From an uncultured Aquimarina sp. (GTDB lineage Bacteria > Bacteroidota > Bacteroidia > Flavobacteriales > Flavobacteriaceae), in contig CANLYR010000019.1 of the NCBI GenBank assembly GCA_947495425.1, positions 1 to 64,000 of the forward strand: a stretch of 64,000 nt of DNA, in the 5' to 3' direction. The translations under genes were made by a program, and so were the position numbers. Under the pieces are notes generated by a model. The model saw nothing but the letters and a program-made list of their open reading frames with translations, did not search any database and was not told the DNA's origin. How positions within the stretch are numbered: position 1 is the first letter of the stretch; the number at the start of each line of letters is the position of its first letter. Of the stretch, positions 1 through 9,516 are shown in pieces.

Positions 1-3000
1 ATCTTACCATCTGGGGATTCAAACTCCCACTTATAGTCATATTGTCCGGATCCTCCACTGAGTTCGATATGAAAACCTTCCTCTTTAAAAGTAGAGGCAA
101 ATTCAGGAAAATCTTTAAAGGTAACTGCCAAAGCAGGGTAAGGATTTGTACCTGGATCTACTGGATCTTCACCAGTACCATAGTTATAATAAAACTTATC
201 CGTGATGTTTTCTTCGGCATCTCTAACATGAGCCAGACGATTAAAGATATCGTATTCATACGAAGTAGTATAGCCTTTGGGGTCGGTCATGCTAGCCATT
301 CCTATTAACGGTTCATAGGTATATGTCATCACCATAGCATTAGGTAAGTTTGTTCTTAAGGTATTCAAGGTGTTCATCGAACTCTCGCTAAAACTTTTTA
401 GTACGGCCTCACTAACTCCTAATGCATTTGCAACTTCAGTAAAGGTGGCATTCTCTATCCTGGCGACAGGATACATCTTATTGTAACTCCAGATAAGACT
501 AGTAACAGCACCACCTGATTTTTTATATTGTAATAGGTTACCCTTGTTGTCATATTTATCATATCGTATACGTTTCTCTAAAGGGTTATCGCCTTTAGCT
601 GTTTCAGTGGAGGATTGTAAGGTTATATTAGAAGTTTCAGATGTATTCTTGAAATTACTCCTTTTAGTAAATTGTAGTCTTTCTGTAGAAGCACCTTTCT
701 TAACATACGTGTTAGTTTGAATAGGTGTTGCAATGCGGTGTTCTGAAGCTTTTTTCTTTAGCCTTGAGATCGTATTATACTCTGAGCTAGTTAAAGATTC
801 ACCGAGTGCAATTAAAGAAGTAACATCATCGGGATAATAATTTCGTGTGATGATCACCTCTTCATCACTATTGGTTGTAGTAGTCTGTGTATACATCGTT
901 CTACCTTGATACCCTGCATCATAACTAAATTGAGTAGTTGTCTTTACTTTATCTGAATCGTAATATTTTGTTTGTTCGGTTTTTTCTAATAAATATCGCT
1001 CACTTAGATTACTATAAACAGAATATCCTGGTCCTGCATTGCCTACATAGCCCATAGCAATATTATCAATATATGTATTTCCTTTCTTTTTATATATATT
1101 ATGTATTTGTTCTACCTCATTAAATTCATCATTAACATGATCATAACTATATTCTTTTTTTCGAATTAATAAGCCTCTTCTGTTAGAATAATCTAATGCT
1201 GGAGCAAAAGGATAAAAACCTTGCTCCCAAACATATTCATTAGAATAGCCGGCCGTGCCTGAATCAGGGAAAAAACTGTAAGTATATTCGGTTTTACCTT
1301 GTTGTTTGTCTGTATTATATTCTGTTACATTAGTATAACCAACATGATATGTGCTTTGTCCATTAAATGGGAATATGTTATTAGACTGAGCGATATTATA
1401 ATAACAAGTACTAAAACCTTGTTTATAAAGCGCATTTCTGATAAAAAATGAAGGCGGATTTAATGATAAGCCGCTTGATAAATTTGTGTTATTAAATCGC
1501 CCGTATTCGTATTTTTTAGTATTTATAAGGGTTCCATCAATATCCTTAAATCGTATTTCTTTGATTCTAAGGCCTCCTGCTTCGGCTATACTTAGAGGGT
1601 TATCACCATCATTTACAAATGTTTGTTTGTAAAAATAGATTTCAGCAGCGGCATCAGAGAGAAACGGACCATTTTTTATTTTTATGGTATACGTACCAGC
1701 TTCTAGATTCAAGGTACTTGTTTCATTTGAATTAAGAAAAGTAAGTACTAGATCACCATTAAGTTTATATAGCCTTATCGTTGGACAATCACGAGTTGAT
1801 TGTATTTGTCGACAATTATCGGAGAAATTAGTACGGTAGTATATAAGGCCACTTTCATTTACAGTAAAATTAGAGCTTACAGTCTCACCAGGATTAGTAG
1901 AACTACCAACTTGTGATCCTGGATATAATGTGGTCTTCAATTTATTTCCTGCAAAAAAAGCCTTTCCTCCAGAAACGGTATTAGATTCATATGTAAACGC
2001 TGTTTTTCCTTTAGTAGGATATTCAATCTCTTTCAATAAAAGAGTTTGAGCGTGAGACTCATTTGCCGTACGATCTCCCCCATCGATTGTTTGAAACCCT
2101 GAATTTATCTTATAAGTAAATTCAGGATATAATTTTCGATTGTTGGTACCGTTAGAATATTCCCAAAAATCTCTATTGAATGAAAGTCGCTCTGGAAAAA
2201 GATGCTCTTGGTAATATGCGAATTTATATTCTTGATTAGTTAAATTTTCCTTATACTGTTTTATCTTTTTTAGGTAAAGTTTTTTGGTGCGCTGATCAAT
2301 ATTTCCATAATTTCCTAAATGTTTCCATTCACTAGTATTAAAATAATCGTATTCAAGTGAATAAGCATCAATAATTTGATTTTTAGTGTTTTTTAGTTCC
2401 ACTTTAGAAAGTGCTTTGTCGTTTTTTAGATCTACCCTGGAAATGTCATATGTGAATTCAATACTGCCTTTAGCTGTTTTAATGGAGGTTAAGTATATCG
2501 GATAATAGCGATCTTCTGAAAGTATAAGTGATTCAAAAGAAGGAGTACCACAATTGCCATTAGTAGAAGCCTGCAAATATTTTTTTTGACTCAGTATATT
2601 CCAATATTCAATCTCATCAGTGCCTTTGGAATAATTAAAATGAATACGATTACCTTTATAATCCTTTATTTGAGTAAGATACCATCCGGATGTATAGGAG
2701 TTAATTGCTAATGGCAGTCGTTGATCATGAGCATGGATTCTATTATGTTTGGTTTCCAAAATTGTGTTTGATGTTCCCGGAATTTTACCAAACGTGTAGG
2801 TAGTACCTATTTCAGTAACTATTTCCCAGGCTATGATTTTATTCGAATTGTCTTTAGTGTAATTCACTATTAGATCATTTTTTGGATGACTATATACAAC
2901 ACCATTTTGATCAAAAAAGAATTTTCCGCTTCCTCCGGGAAAATTAAAATAATATATATCAGATTCATAATCTTGATGCCCATCTATTGCACTTTGAAAA

Positions 3001-3398
3001 AGTATATCCCGTTCTGAGACATTTGATGTAAGATATTTCTTTACCGTGTTGTTAGTGTTAATATAACCTTGAGGATCATCATCGGCTATACCTCTTACGC
3101 TTCTAGTAATCATACCTCCTGCATTAAGCTTCCAGCCCAACCCTACACGAGATGCAATCTCATTGACTTTGATTCCAGATGCATGATAGTTTAATGAGAC
3201 TGGTATAGTGATCTCATGATCTTCAATACTAACTAATGGAATTGAAATATTGGGTGTACCAGTATGAAGACTCACTGGGGTATCTATAAATTTTCCTAAT
3301 GCAGCAACCTCCGGAGTTGGGGGAGAAAAATTAAAGTTTTCTTGTCCAAAGGTAAAAGCAGATATCATCCCGAAAATAAATAATATTTGTTTTTTCAT
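1..3398 (-). CDS. RHS/YD-repeat surface protein, 3' end outside the window
   Basis: Read by eye on the minus strand; the frame stays open from the ATG at 3398 to the left edge, about 1132 codons, so the C-terminus is missing. A signal peptide (residues 1-19, ending FTFGQ) is followed by a SpvB-like N-terminal region with motifs such as SLNYHASGIK and GLGWKLNAGG that is usual in Bacteroidota RHS proteins. YD-type repeats appear late (around MTDPKGYTTSYEYD), and the last visible part has a SprB-like segment (ELSGGSGQYDYKWEF). Family knowledge: such proteins form a large secreted shell and often carry variable C-terminal toxin tips, with an immunity gene just downstream; that part lies outside the window. 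Export by T9SS is inferred. High confidence in the family, none about the tip. Confidence 0.85.
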   Translation of the reverse strand, partial: MKKQILFIFGMISAFTFGQENFNFSPPTPEVAALGKFIDTPVSLHTGTPNISIPLVSIEDHEITIPVSLNYHASGIKVNEIASRVGLGWKLNAGGMITRSVRGIADDDPQGYINTNNTVKKYLTSNVSERDILFQSAIDGHQDYESDIYYFNFPGGSGKFFFDQNGVVYSHPKNDLIVNYTKDNSNKIIAWEIVTEIGTTYTFGKIPGTSNTILETKHNRIHAHDQRLPLAINSYTSGWYLTQIKDYKGNRIHFNYSKGTDEIEYWNILSQKKYLQASTNGNCGTPSFESLILSEDRYYPIYLTSIKTAKGSIEFTYDISRVDLKNDKALSKVELKNTKNQIIDAYSLEYDYFNTSEWKHLGNYGNIDQRTKKLYLKKIKQYKENLTNQEYKFAYYQEHLFPERLSFNRDFWEYSNGTNNRKLYPEFTYKINSGFQTIDGGDRTANESHAQTLLLKEIEYPTKGKTAFTYESNTVSGGKAFFAGNKLKTTLYPGSQVGSSTNPGETVSSNFTVNESGLIYYRTNFSDNCRQIQSTRDCPTIRLYKLNGDLVLTFLNSNETSTLNLEAGTYTIKIKNGPFLSDAAAEIYFYKQTFVNDGDNPLSIAEAGGLRIKEIRFKDIDGTLINTKKYEYGRFNNTNLSSGLSLNPPSFFIRNALYKQGFSTCYYNIAQSNNIFPFNGQSTYHVGYTNVTEYNTDKQQGKTEYTYSFFPDSGTAGYSNEYVWEQGFYPFAPALDYSNRRGLLIRKKEYSYDHVNDEFNEVEQIHNIYKKKGNTYIDNIAMGYVGNAGPGYSVYSNLSERYLLEKTEQTKYYDSDKVKTTTQFSYDAGYQGRTMYTQTTTTNSDEEVIITRNYYPDDVTSLIALGESLTSSEYNTISRLKKKASEHRIATPIQTNTYVKKGASTERLQFTKRSNFKNTSETSNITLQSSTETAKGDNPLEKRIRYDKYDNKGNLLQYKKSGGAVTSLIWSYNKMYPVARIENATFTEVANALGVSEAVLKSFSESSMNTLNTLRTNLPNAMVMTYTYEPLIGMASMTDPKGYTTSYEYDIFNRLAHVRDAEENITDKFYYNYGTGEDPVDPGTNPYPALAVTFKDFPEFASTFKEEGFHIELSGGSGQYDYKWEFESPDGK

Positions 3399-3505
3399 AA
3401 AGTATTTTGTGAGTTTATTGGATTTAATTTCATAATTCGTAGAGCAATATTAATAAACTTCAGTTTCATTTTTTAAAACTAAAATTTCGTATGAGAGCCA
3501 TTTTT

Positions 3506-3652
3506 TTAACATAATACGTGTTGGATTTTGTTATCACCACGTTTTTTCTTGTAAAATCTAAAGGCTAAACCTACTTCTTCTGTATAGACATAGCTTTGTA
3601 TTATATCGTCATATTCGACGGGTGCATCAAGTTCTTTCGTAATCTTAATCAT
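3506..3652 (-). CDS. 48-residue hypothetical ORF upstream of the RHS gene
   Basis: A short open frame from the ATG at 3652 to the TAA at 3506, same strand as the RHS gene and ending about 110 bases before its start. The product begins MIKITKELDAPVEYDD and has an acidic first half and a basic second half (FRFYKKKRGDNK). Composition looks protein-like, but I recognise no family and see no clear promoter or ribosome site. It may be a small real gene or the tail of a lost one. Confidence 0.35.
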   Translation of the reverse strand: MIKITKELDAPVEYDDIIQSYVYTEEVGLAFRFYKKKRGDNKIQHVLC

Positions 3653-4416
3653 ACGATATAGTTTAGTTCTTAAAATAATCAGTACTGTAGTTAACCTAAT
3701 TGAATCACAGTGAGCTTTAATAGATACCTGTTTACATCTTTAGTTATGTACAAAGCAGCATCAAAATAGGGTAGAAGGAGAGGCGTTACTTTTAAAATTG
3801 CCAACGAAAAGTGTTCTAAGCAGTTTGGTAAGTGTTGCTAAATGTGTGATGATTTGCATAATATGATGAATTAAATTAGTGATTGCTTTCTTATTGTACA
3901 TGTGATTTGCAGTACAATAGTACTATATATCTGTTTCATTTTTTGAAACTAGGTTTTTTTATAATGTTAAATATTCGTTAAAAATACTTAATCACTTCCT
4001 GATTTCTCATTGTACTTGCTTGGCTTGATAACTCAACCTCAGGTAGACACGTCGAGATTTGAATACCTCTCGAACTTACTTAGAGTTTATGTACAGTATT
4101 AAGCTTTTAGTAATACGTATAGCTTAAGAACCAAATCCAGCTTCAATCATTAAATAACAAACTTTTAACATCTCTATTTATTATTAAAAACGATTAGATA
4201 TAAGATTTTGTAATTCAGTAGTTTTTGCGTTACCTATAGCTTTCTGTATTGATTATGATTTTATTAAAATAGTATCCATACGCAGGTAAGATTTGCTGTA
4301 AGCTATATTCATAAAAGATAAAAGTATATATTCGCATTCGATTAACGTATCCTACCCCGTATTGCAATACCTCATAATTGCGCACAATCATTTTTATTAA
4401 TTTTTAACTTTTAAGT
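3653..4416. other. Gene-poor intergenic stretch
   Basis: I see no convincing coding frame on either strand. The stretch holds a short perfect inverted repeat, GTTTCA-TTTTT-TGAAAC at 3933-3949, followed closely by a run of T, possibly a weak plus-strand terminator; a similar sequence lacking the full repeat lies at 3462-3480. A motif TATTCAAATCTCG in inverse orientation at 4053-4065 recurs in other gaps of this window. Confidence 0.4.
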
Positions 4417-5085
4417 ATGGCACAAATGCTATTTGAGCGGGATAGTACCAACAAACACCTTAATGCCACCCGCAGGCATATACGGTTTGTAAGAAAAATC
4501 AAAACTGGAGAAACGCTGGCAGCAGCGATCGAACCTCATTACAACAATCTGATAGCAAAAAAAGAAGAACGACTGGCAAAAGTAACACTTCGCGAAGACG
4601 CTAATGACGATTTGTCTTATGCAGACAGCGTACTGGATAATGCAGTACGAAACGCCTTTAGTGCTTGCGAGAAGTATGATCGTGAGTACCCGGATAACCG
4701 AGCATTACGTACCGTGTTTCCTGATGGAAAATTTGGCGACCTTATCAAACTGCCGATTCAAGAAGAACCTGATGAGGTAGATAATGTCGTATTGCGGTTT
4801 CAAAGTCTGGGTGAAGATCATCCTCTATTTATAGAAGCAGAAACGTTGGCCAGTGTTGTTACGAATTCTAAAACTGCGATTAGCGCATTAAGAGCTGCGA
4901 TCAAAGCGGTAAAAATTGCTGAGGCAGAGGAAGAAATGGCGCAAGCTAATCTAAGAAGGCAGTATGAGAATAATTATCTACAGGCGCGTAGTACCTTTGG
5001 TCGATCGGTTGCAGAACGTATTTTTCCTAAACTTTCAGGAGGTTCGGCAAAAACCGCACCAGTAGAAGAAGAGAATGTTGAGTAG
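4417..5085 (+). CDS. Hypothetical helical protein, 222 aa
   Basis: I do not recognise the family. The product has no signal peptide or membrane segment and is predicted mostly helical and charged, with Ala/Glu/Arg-rich stretches around residues 45-85 and 145-190 (for example AAIKAVKIAEAEEEMAQ) that could form coiled coils. It ends in an acidic tail (APVEEENVE). Codon use is more GC-rich than in the neighbours. It stands alone with a long gap on both sides and a strong hairpin terminator 126 bases downstream, so it is probably a single-gene transcript. A structural or phage-like helical protein is possible but unsupported. Confidence 0.75.
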   Translation: MAQMLFERDSTNKHLNATRRHIRFVRKIKTGETLAAAIEPHYNNLIAKKEERLAKVTLREDANDDLSYADSVLDNAVRNAFSACEKYDREYPDNRALRTVFPDGKFGDLIKLPIQEEPDEVDNVVLRFQSLGEDHPLFIEAETLASVVTNSKTAISALRAAIKAVKIAEAEEEMAQANLRRQYENNYLQARSTFGRSVAERIFPKLSGGSAKTAPVEEENVE

Positions 5086-5211
5086 TTTTTCACCATTCAC
5101 CTTCTCAAATCCTCACAAAAGCTACAAAAAGTAATAACATTTTTCTTGAGTCTTCATCAAAGTGTGTATGAGGATTCAAGAAATGGCTCGAAAGGGAAAT
5201 ATAATTAGTAC

Positions 5212-5247
5212 GACGGTTCGAGAAGTTTCTCGAACCGTCAATTTTTT
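5212..5247 (+). terminator. Rho-independent terminator
   Basis: Perfect 13-bp stem, GACGGTTCGAGAA paired with its complement across a 2-base apex (5212-5239), followed by a run of T. It is the first terminator after the gene ending at 5085. Confidence 0.75.
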
Positions 5248-5311
5248 TCAGATGTAATTACTAATGTATTTCTCAACCTCTTGCTATAGTCTTAGTGAGC
5301 ATTCAAGAAAT

Positions 5312-5434
5312 TTCTAGAAGGGTACACGCAGCTCCTGCGAGTATGCAAGGCCATATTATATCCACAAATCTTATATTTGATACAGCTTCAATACGCTTCT
5401 TGAAGGGTAAACATAGCTTTGGTGAGGAGCAAAG
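5312..5434. repeat. Two diverged copies of a ~35-bp direct repeat
   Basis: Copies start at 5312 (TTCTAGAAGGGTACAC) and 5397 (TTCTTGAAGGGTAAAC) and remain alignable for about 35 bases. A second pair in the same gap shares GAG-ATTCAAGAAAT near 5169 and 5298. The rest of the 5086-5594 gap shows no gene apart from the terminator at 5212. These look like decayed copies of an intergenic element. Confidence 0.4.
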
Positions 5435-5594
5435 ATGTTTAGTAGGCAGTTTTATACATTCGGCAGTATAGGAGTTATAACCATATATTACAGGATATCT
5501 GTATAAGATATATTATAGTGTTAAAATATGTTTTTAATACCAATTTTGTTTCTAAAACGTTACTTTTAATAGTCTCAACCTACATTTTTCTTTT

Positions 5595-6464
5595 TTGAAT
5601 TTTTATATACCCATTTTATTTTTACTTCAAGAGGAACACGAGAATACGGTGTTTCAAACTATTCTCGGTGTTTTTGTTACCGTTGGGGTTGTGTCTATTT
5701 GTGTGTACTATATATTACGATATTTAGAATCTGTATATGTAAAATATTATAAGAAACCTTACTTTATTCATTTTTATCCGGCGATCAAAAGATTGCCTGC
5801 TCATTTGCAATCTTTTATTGAAGAAAATGATTTCTATAACAGATTGGATAAAAAAAGAAAACGATACTTTGCGCATAGAACAGTTGTGTTCTTAGACGAT
5901 ATAAATTTTGTGGGTAGAGAAGGGCTGGTCGTTGATAATTTTATTCGTATGCAGATTACGATGATGGTGATTCAACTTACGTTTGGAATGCGCCATTATA
6001 TACTAGAATATCTCAATACCATAATCGTATACCCGGCTTCGTTTTATTCGATTCTTAATCAAACAGAGAATATAGGAGAGTTTAACCCAAGATCAAAAGC
6101 ATTGGCATTATCATGGAAAGATTTTCAGAAAGGAAATTTACATCAGGATAAGGGTAAGAGCCTTGGTATCCATGAACTAACACATGCAATTCATTATAAT
6201 TCTATAAAAAATAGTGACATTAGTTCTGAGATTTTTTATGATACGTTTTTGCTGTTAGAAAAGTATCTTGGTTCCCCAGAGGTGAGAGAAAGAATTGTAG
6301 CGGCCAATATTTTAAGAGATTATGCTTATACGGATAAGTTTGAATTTATTGCAGTTTTGGTTGAAGTTTTTATGGAGTCTCCCGAAGAATTAAAAAGTAA
6401 ATTTCCCGAAATCTATACCTACGTAATGCAGATGCTTAACTTCAGGTATTTTGAAGAGCACTAG
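5595..6464 (+). CDS. Zinc-dependent M90 (MtfA-like) peptidase
   Basis: Membrane-anchored metallopeptidase of the M90 family, whose best-known member MtfA of E. coli is an aminopeptidase linked to control of the glucose uptake regulator Mlc. A hydrophobic segment at residues 20-43 anchors the N-terminus. The zinc motif HELTH is at residues 193-197 within GIHELTHAIHYN. At 289 residues it is a little longer than MtfA because of the membrane segment. The frame opens with TTG at 5595; no ATG lies near it before conserved sequence, so the exact start is uncertain. It stands alone, and the link to sugar uptake in this organism is not established. Confidence 0.8.
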   Translation: MNFYIPILFLLQEEHENTVFQTILGVFVTVGVVSICVYYILRYLESVYVKYYKKPYFIHFYPAIKRLPAHLQSFIEENDFYNRLDKKRKRYFAHRTVVFLDDINFVGREGLVVDNFIRMQITMMVIQLTFGMRHYILEYLNTIIVYPASFYSILNQTENIGEFNPRSKALALSWKDFQKGNLHQDKGKSLGIHELTHAIHYNSIKNSDISSEIFYDTFLLLEKYLGSPEVRERIVAANILRDYAYTDKFEFIAVLVEVFMESPEELKSKFPEIYTYVMQMLNFRYFEEH

Positions 6465-6606
6465 TCACCTGATTTTGGTGTAGAATCTACTAATTAGTAA
6501 GCCGTAGAACATTCAAATCTCGATTATGAAATAAAAACTATATTTACAGAATAAGGAACCTTTGGGGATGCCCATAAGGTATTTTTAAGAAACTAATTTA
6601 TGATTT

Positions 6607-6620
6607 CGAGACAAGTCTCG
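6607..6620. repeat. Short palindrome CGAGAC-AA-GTCTCG
   Basis: Perfect 6-bp inverted repeat with a 2-base centre, 38 bases before the BAX-inhibitor gene. It is followed by TATTCAAACCTC, one of several relatives of the ATTCAAATCTCG motif in this window. No T-run follows, so it is not a classical terminator. Confidence 0.35.
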
Positions 6621-6658
6621 GAGTATTCAAACCTCTAGTATCGAGTAAACAATTTTAT

Positions 6659-7381
6659 ATGGAACAGACGAACGAATTACAACAACAATTACCATTGGTA
6701 AGTTCTCTTACCGATGAAAAACGAGTAGCTTTTTATAAAAAAACGTACACGCATCTGGCGATGGCTGTATTGCTCTTTATTATCGTAGAAACTATCTTTT
6801 TTCAAATCCCGGCACTGCTAGAATTTGCCTTATCTCTTACACAGGGTTGGACCTGGTTACTGCTTCTGGGTGGTTTTATGTTGGTGACGAGTTATGCAGA
6901 AAAGATGGCACTAAAAAGTCATGATACAGGCAAACAGTACTTGGCATTGTTACTGTATGTTGTGGCTGAAGCATTTATTTTTATCCCGTTGATTTTTATT
7001 GCGATGATGATTGCAGAAAATGGTGGTGCAAATATTTTGAATCAGGCAGCTATCCTTACTTTGGGATTATTTACCGGGTTATCTGCAATTGCGTTGTTAA
7101 CTAAAAAAGATTTTTCTTTTCTAAAATCGATTCTTACGATTGGATTTTTTATTGCGATAGGCTTAATAGTGGCAGGAACTCTTTTTGGTTTTAACCTTGG
7201 ATTATGGTTTAGTGTTGGTATGGTTGTCCTTGCAGGCGGATCTATCTTATATCAAACTTCTAATATGGTACACAAATATTCTGAAGATCAATATGTAGCA
7301 GCTTCTTTAGGCTTGTTTGCTTCTTTGATGTTATTATTCTGGTATATTTTAAGCATTCTATCCCGGTTTAGCGGAGATTAG
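6659..7381 (+). CDS. BAX inhibitor-1 (Bax1-I/YccA) family membrane protein
   Basis: A 240-residue integral membrane protein with about seven hydrophobic helices after a polar N-terminal segment of some 30 residues, matching the transmembrane BAX inhibitor motif family. Bacterial members (YccA, YbhL, BsYetJ) are described as proton-sensitive Ca2+ leak channels or as inhibitors of the FtsH protease; which applies here is unknown. The helix start around residue 35 (AVLLFIIVETIFF) and the terminal helix (SLMLLFWYILSIL) are clear. The ATG at 6659 begins a polar leader typical of the family. A terminator follows directly. Confidence 0.88.
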   Translation: MEQTNELQQQLPLVSSLTDEKRVAFYKKTYTHLAMAVLLFIIVETIFFQIPALLEFALSLTQGWTWLLLLGGFMLVTSYAEKMALKSHDTGKQYLALLLYVVAEAFIFIPLIFIAMMIAENGGANILNQAAILTLGLFTGLSAIALLTKKDFSFLKSILTIGFFIAIGLIVAGTLFGFNLGLWFSVGMVVLAGGSILYQTSNMVHKYSEDQYVAASLGLFASLMLLFWYILSILSRFSGD

Positions 7382-7408
7382 TTTTTGTATATTATAGAAA
7401 GTATTAAG

Positions 7409-7440
7409 AGCCGAATTCTTATAATTCGGCTTTATTTTTT
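7409..7440 (+). terminator. Terminator of the BAX-inhibitor gene
   Basis: 9-bp stem AGCCGAATT with its complement, 5-base loop (7409-7431), followed by TTTATTTTTT. It abuts the stop codon of the convergent reductase gene. Confidence 0.8.
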
Positions 7441-8415
7441 TCAAACATTTTGTGTTTTCGAAAGGATATTTTTTATGATAGTTTTTGCATGAATTCTAGA
7501 GTTTTCGATAAACCATATATGCGTATCCATCCCGCCACAAATAACTCCTGCCAGATATAGGTTACTTATATTAGTTTCCATGGTTTCTTCATTATATTGT
7601 GGATATAACTTTTGATCATTAGAGAGGTGTACTCCTATATTTTTTAGAAATTCAAAATTTGGGGTATACCCGGTTAGTGCCAATACATAATCATTTTTAA
7701 TCTGGTGCTCACCATCAGGAGTTTGGATCGTAATGGTCAAGGGGGAAATTTCTTTTACCGTGGCATTATAATACGCTTTAATACTTCCTTCTTCAATTCT
7801 ATTAATGATATCTGGTCTTACCCAATACTTAACGCGCTTGCCTATTTCTGGTCCGCGCACGATCATAGTGACATCTGCACCTTTGCGATAGCATTCCAAA
7901 GCGGCATCTACAGCAGAGTTGCTGGCGCCTATAACTGCTAATTTTTGTTTTGCATAAAAGTGGGGATCTTTATAATAGTGTGATATTTTGGGTAGATGTT
8001 CTCCTGGTACATCTATAGTATTTGGTAAATCATAAAAGCCTGTGGCAATGACAACAAAAGACGCGGTATAGTGTTGTTTTTCGGTTTCAATATAAAAAAG
8101 ATCATCCTTTTTCTGAATCGAAATTACCTTTTCAAAAAGATTAATATTTAGATTATTTGATGTGACTATCCTACGATAGTATTCGAGAGCTTCGTTGCGT
8201 TTTGGTTTTGCTTCTTTACTAATAAACGGAATCTGATCAATTTCCAACTTTTCTGAAGATGAAAAAAACTGCATATTGACTGGGTAGTTAAACAAAGAGT
8301 TAACAATAGGACCTTTTTCAATAACAAGATAGTTGATACCTTTTTTCTTGGCCTCTAAACCCGAAGCTATACCTATGGGGCCTCCACCAACGATGATTAA
8401 ATCTATGTGCTTCAT
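7441..8415 (-). CDS. ypdA: YpdA-type FAD/NADPH disulfide reductase
   Basis: Flavoprotein of the YpdA family, described as bacillithiol disulfide reductase, which returns oxidised bacillithiol to the thiol form using NADPH. It has an N-terminal FAD-binding GGGPIGI motif (residues 10-16), the family motif FSSSEKLEI, a second Rossmann motif GASNSAVDAALE near residue 163 for NADPH, and a C-terminal YLAGV motif. Length (324) is normal. The residue after GGGP is Ile, whereas the Staphylococcus enzyme has a functionally important Cys there as I recall. No other bacillithiol gene is in the window. It could act on another low-molecular-weight disulfide. Confidence 0.82.
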   Translation of the reverse strand: MKHIDLIIVGGGPIGIASGLEAKKKGINYLVIEKGPIVNSLFNYPVNMQFFSSSEKLEIDQIPFISKEAKPKRNEALEYYRRIVTSNNLNINLFEKVISIQKKDDLFYIETEKQHYTASFVVIATGFYDLPNTIDVPGEHLPKISHYYKDPHFYAKQKLAVIGASNSAVDAALECYRKGADVTMIVRGPEIGKRVKYWVRPDIINRIEEGSIKAYYNATVKEISPLTITIQTPDGEHQIKNDYVLALTGYTPNFEFLKNIGVHLSNDQKLYPQYNEETMETNISNLYLAGVICGGMDTHIWFIENSRIHAKTIIKNILSKTQNV

Positions 8416-8591
8416 TGCGTAATTACATTTGTCTTTTACGACCTAAGTTAGCGCATTTCCAATTTGCGTATTGCGCGTATAAAAACATACGAACTGATTG
8501 AGTTATCTTGAATACGCGTCAATTATTACTATACGTAGGGCAGGGCAGAATCAATTGTTTTATCTTTATCATCTATAATAGATGTATTCTA

Positions 8592-9254
8592 CTAGATTTT
8601 TATCAGTTCTTTTAACTCTTTAATGGTATTGGTAGGATTTTCACTTTTAAAGACAAAGCTACCTGCAACCAACACATCTGCACCCGCATCAATAAGTTGT
8701 TTTGCATTTTTGCTCGTTACTCCTCCATCTATTTCGATGAGCGTATTGGCTTTATTCTTTAGAATACTATTTTTTAGTTTTTCAACTTTTCTATAGGTAT
8801 TCTCAATAAATGATTGTCCGCCAAACCCTGGATTAACACTCATTATACAAACTAGGTCGATATCGTTAATTACATCTTCAAGCAGCGCTACATTGGTATG
8901 CGGGTTTATTGCAACTCCTGCTTTCATACCTGCGGCTTTGATTGCTTGTAAAGTTCTGTGTAAGTGCGTACAAGCTTCATAATGTACAGTAAGAATGTTA
9001 CTCCCCAGATCTGCAAAAGTTTTGATATAACGATCAGGATCAACAATCATTAGATGCACATCGATTGTTTTTGTTGCATGTTTAACAATATCTCTTAAAA
9101 CTGGCATTCCAAAGGAGATATTTGGTACAAAAACACCATCCATAATGTCAATATGAAACCAATCGGCTTCGCTGTTATTAATCATTTCTACATCACGTTG
9201 TAAATTTGCGAAATCTGCTGCTAGGATTGAAGGAGCAATACGTTTTGGAGTCAT
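8592..9254 (-). CDS. rpe: Ribulose-phosphate 3-epimerase
   Basis: Interconverts ribulose 5-phosphate and xylulose 5-phosphate in the pentose phosphate pathway; a cytosolic TIM-barrel metalloenzyme. The N-terminal APSILAADF, the metal-binding WFHIDIMDGVFVPNI, VHLMI, MSVNPGFGGQSF and the phosphate-binding DGGV and AGSFVF motifs are all present. The 220-residue length is standard. A TAnnTTTG promoter element lies 20 bases upstream of the ATG. Confidence 0.96.
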   Translation of the reverse strand: MTPKRIAPSILAADFANLQRDVEMINNSEADWFHIDIMDGVFVPNISFGMPVLRDIVKHATKTIDVHLMIVDPDRYIKTFADLGSNILTVHYEACTHLHRTLQAIKAAGMKAGVAINPHTNVALLEDVINDIDLVCIMSVNPGFGGQSFIENTYRKVEKLKNSILKNKANTLIEIDGGVTSKNAKQLIDAGADVLVAGSFVFKSENPTNTIKELKELIKI

Positions 9255-9273
9255 AAAATTGTGTTGTTTCCTG

Positions 9274-9281
9274 CAAAAATA
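9274..9281 (-). promoter_or_regulatory. -7 element of rpe promoter
   Basis: TATTTTTG on the minus strand matches the Bacteroidota TAnnTTTG consensus and lies 20 bases before the rpe ATG. Confidence 0.55.
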
Positions 9282-9380
9282 CTACTTAAGTTTTAAAGTA
9301 TTGAAACTCTTTTTTGAAAATTTTGAGTAGTGAACTATTCAAGTCGAGCCAGCGAGGCATTGGTTAGAAAATAATTTTGG

Positions 9381-9403
9381 ATTCGAAGCATACTTCGAAG
9401 CAT
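9381..9403. repeat. Tandem 12-bp repeat
   Basis: TTCGAAGCAT occurs twice head to tail within 9381-9403. Each unit contains the TTCGAA palindrome. It lies in the gap between rpe and the BLUF gene, which shows no other feature. Confidence 0.4.
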
Positions 9404-9516
9404 TTAAGCAGTGCAGTGTCTGCTTCATGCAGGATTGTCAAGTAGAAAATTCAAAAAAGCGTGCTTATCTAATATTTATACATTGGGATTTGTGAGTACT
9501 ATCTCGCCTAGTTGTA

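Noticed and set aside
42..308. 88-residue plus-strand frame at the left edge
   Set aside because: It lies antisense to the RHS gene, whose minus-strand frame is continuous and coding-like here.
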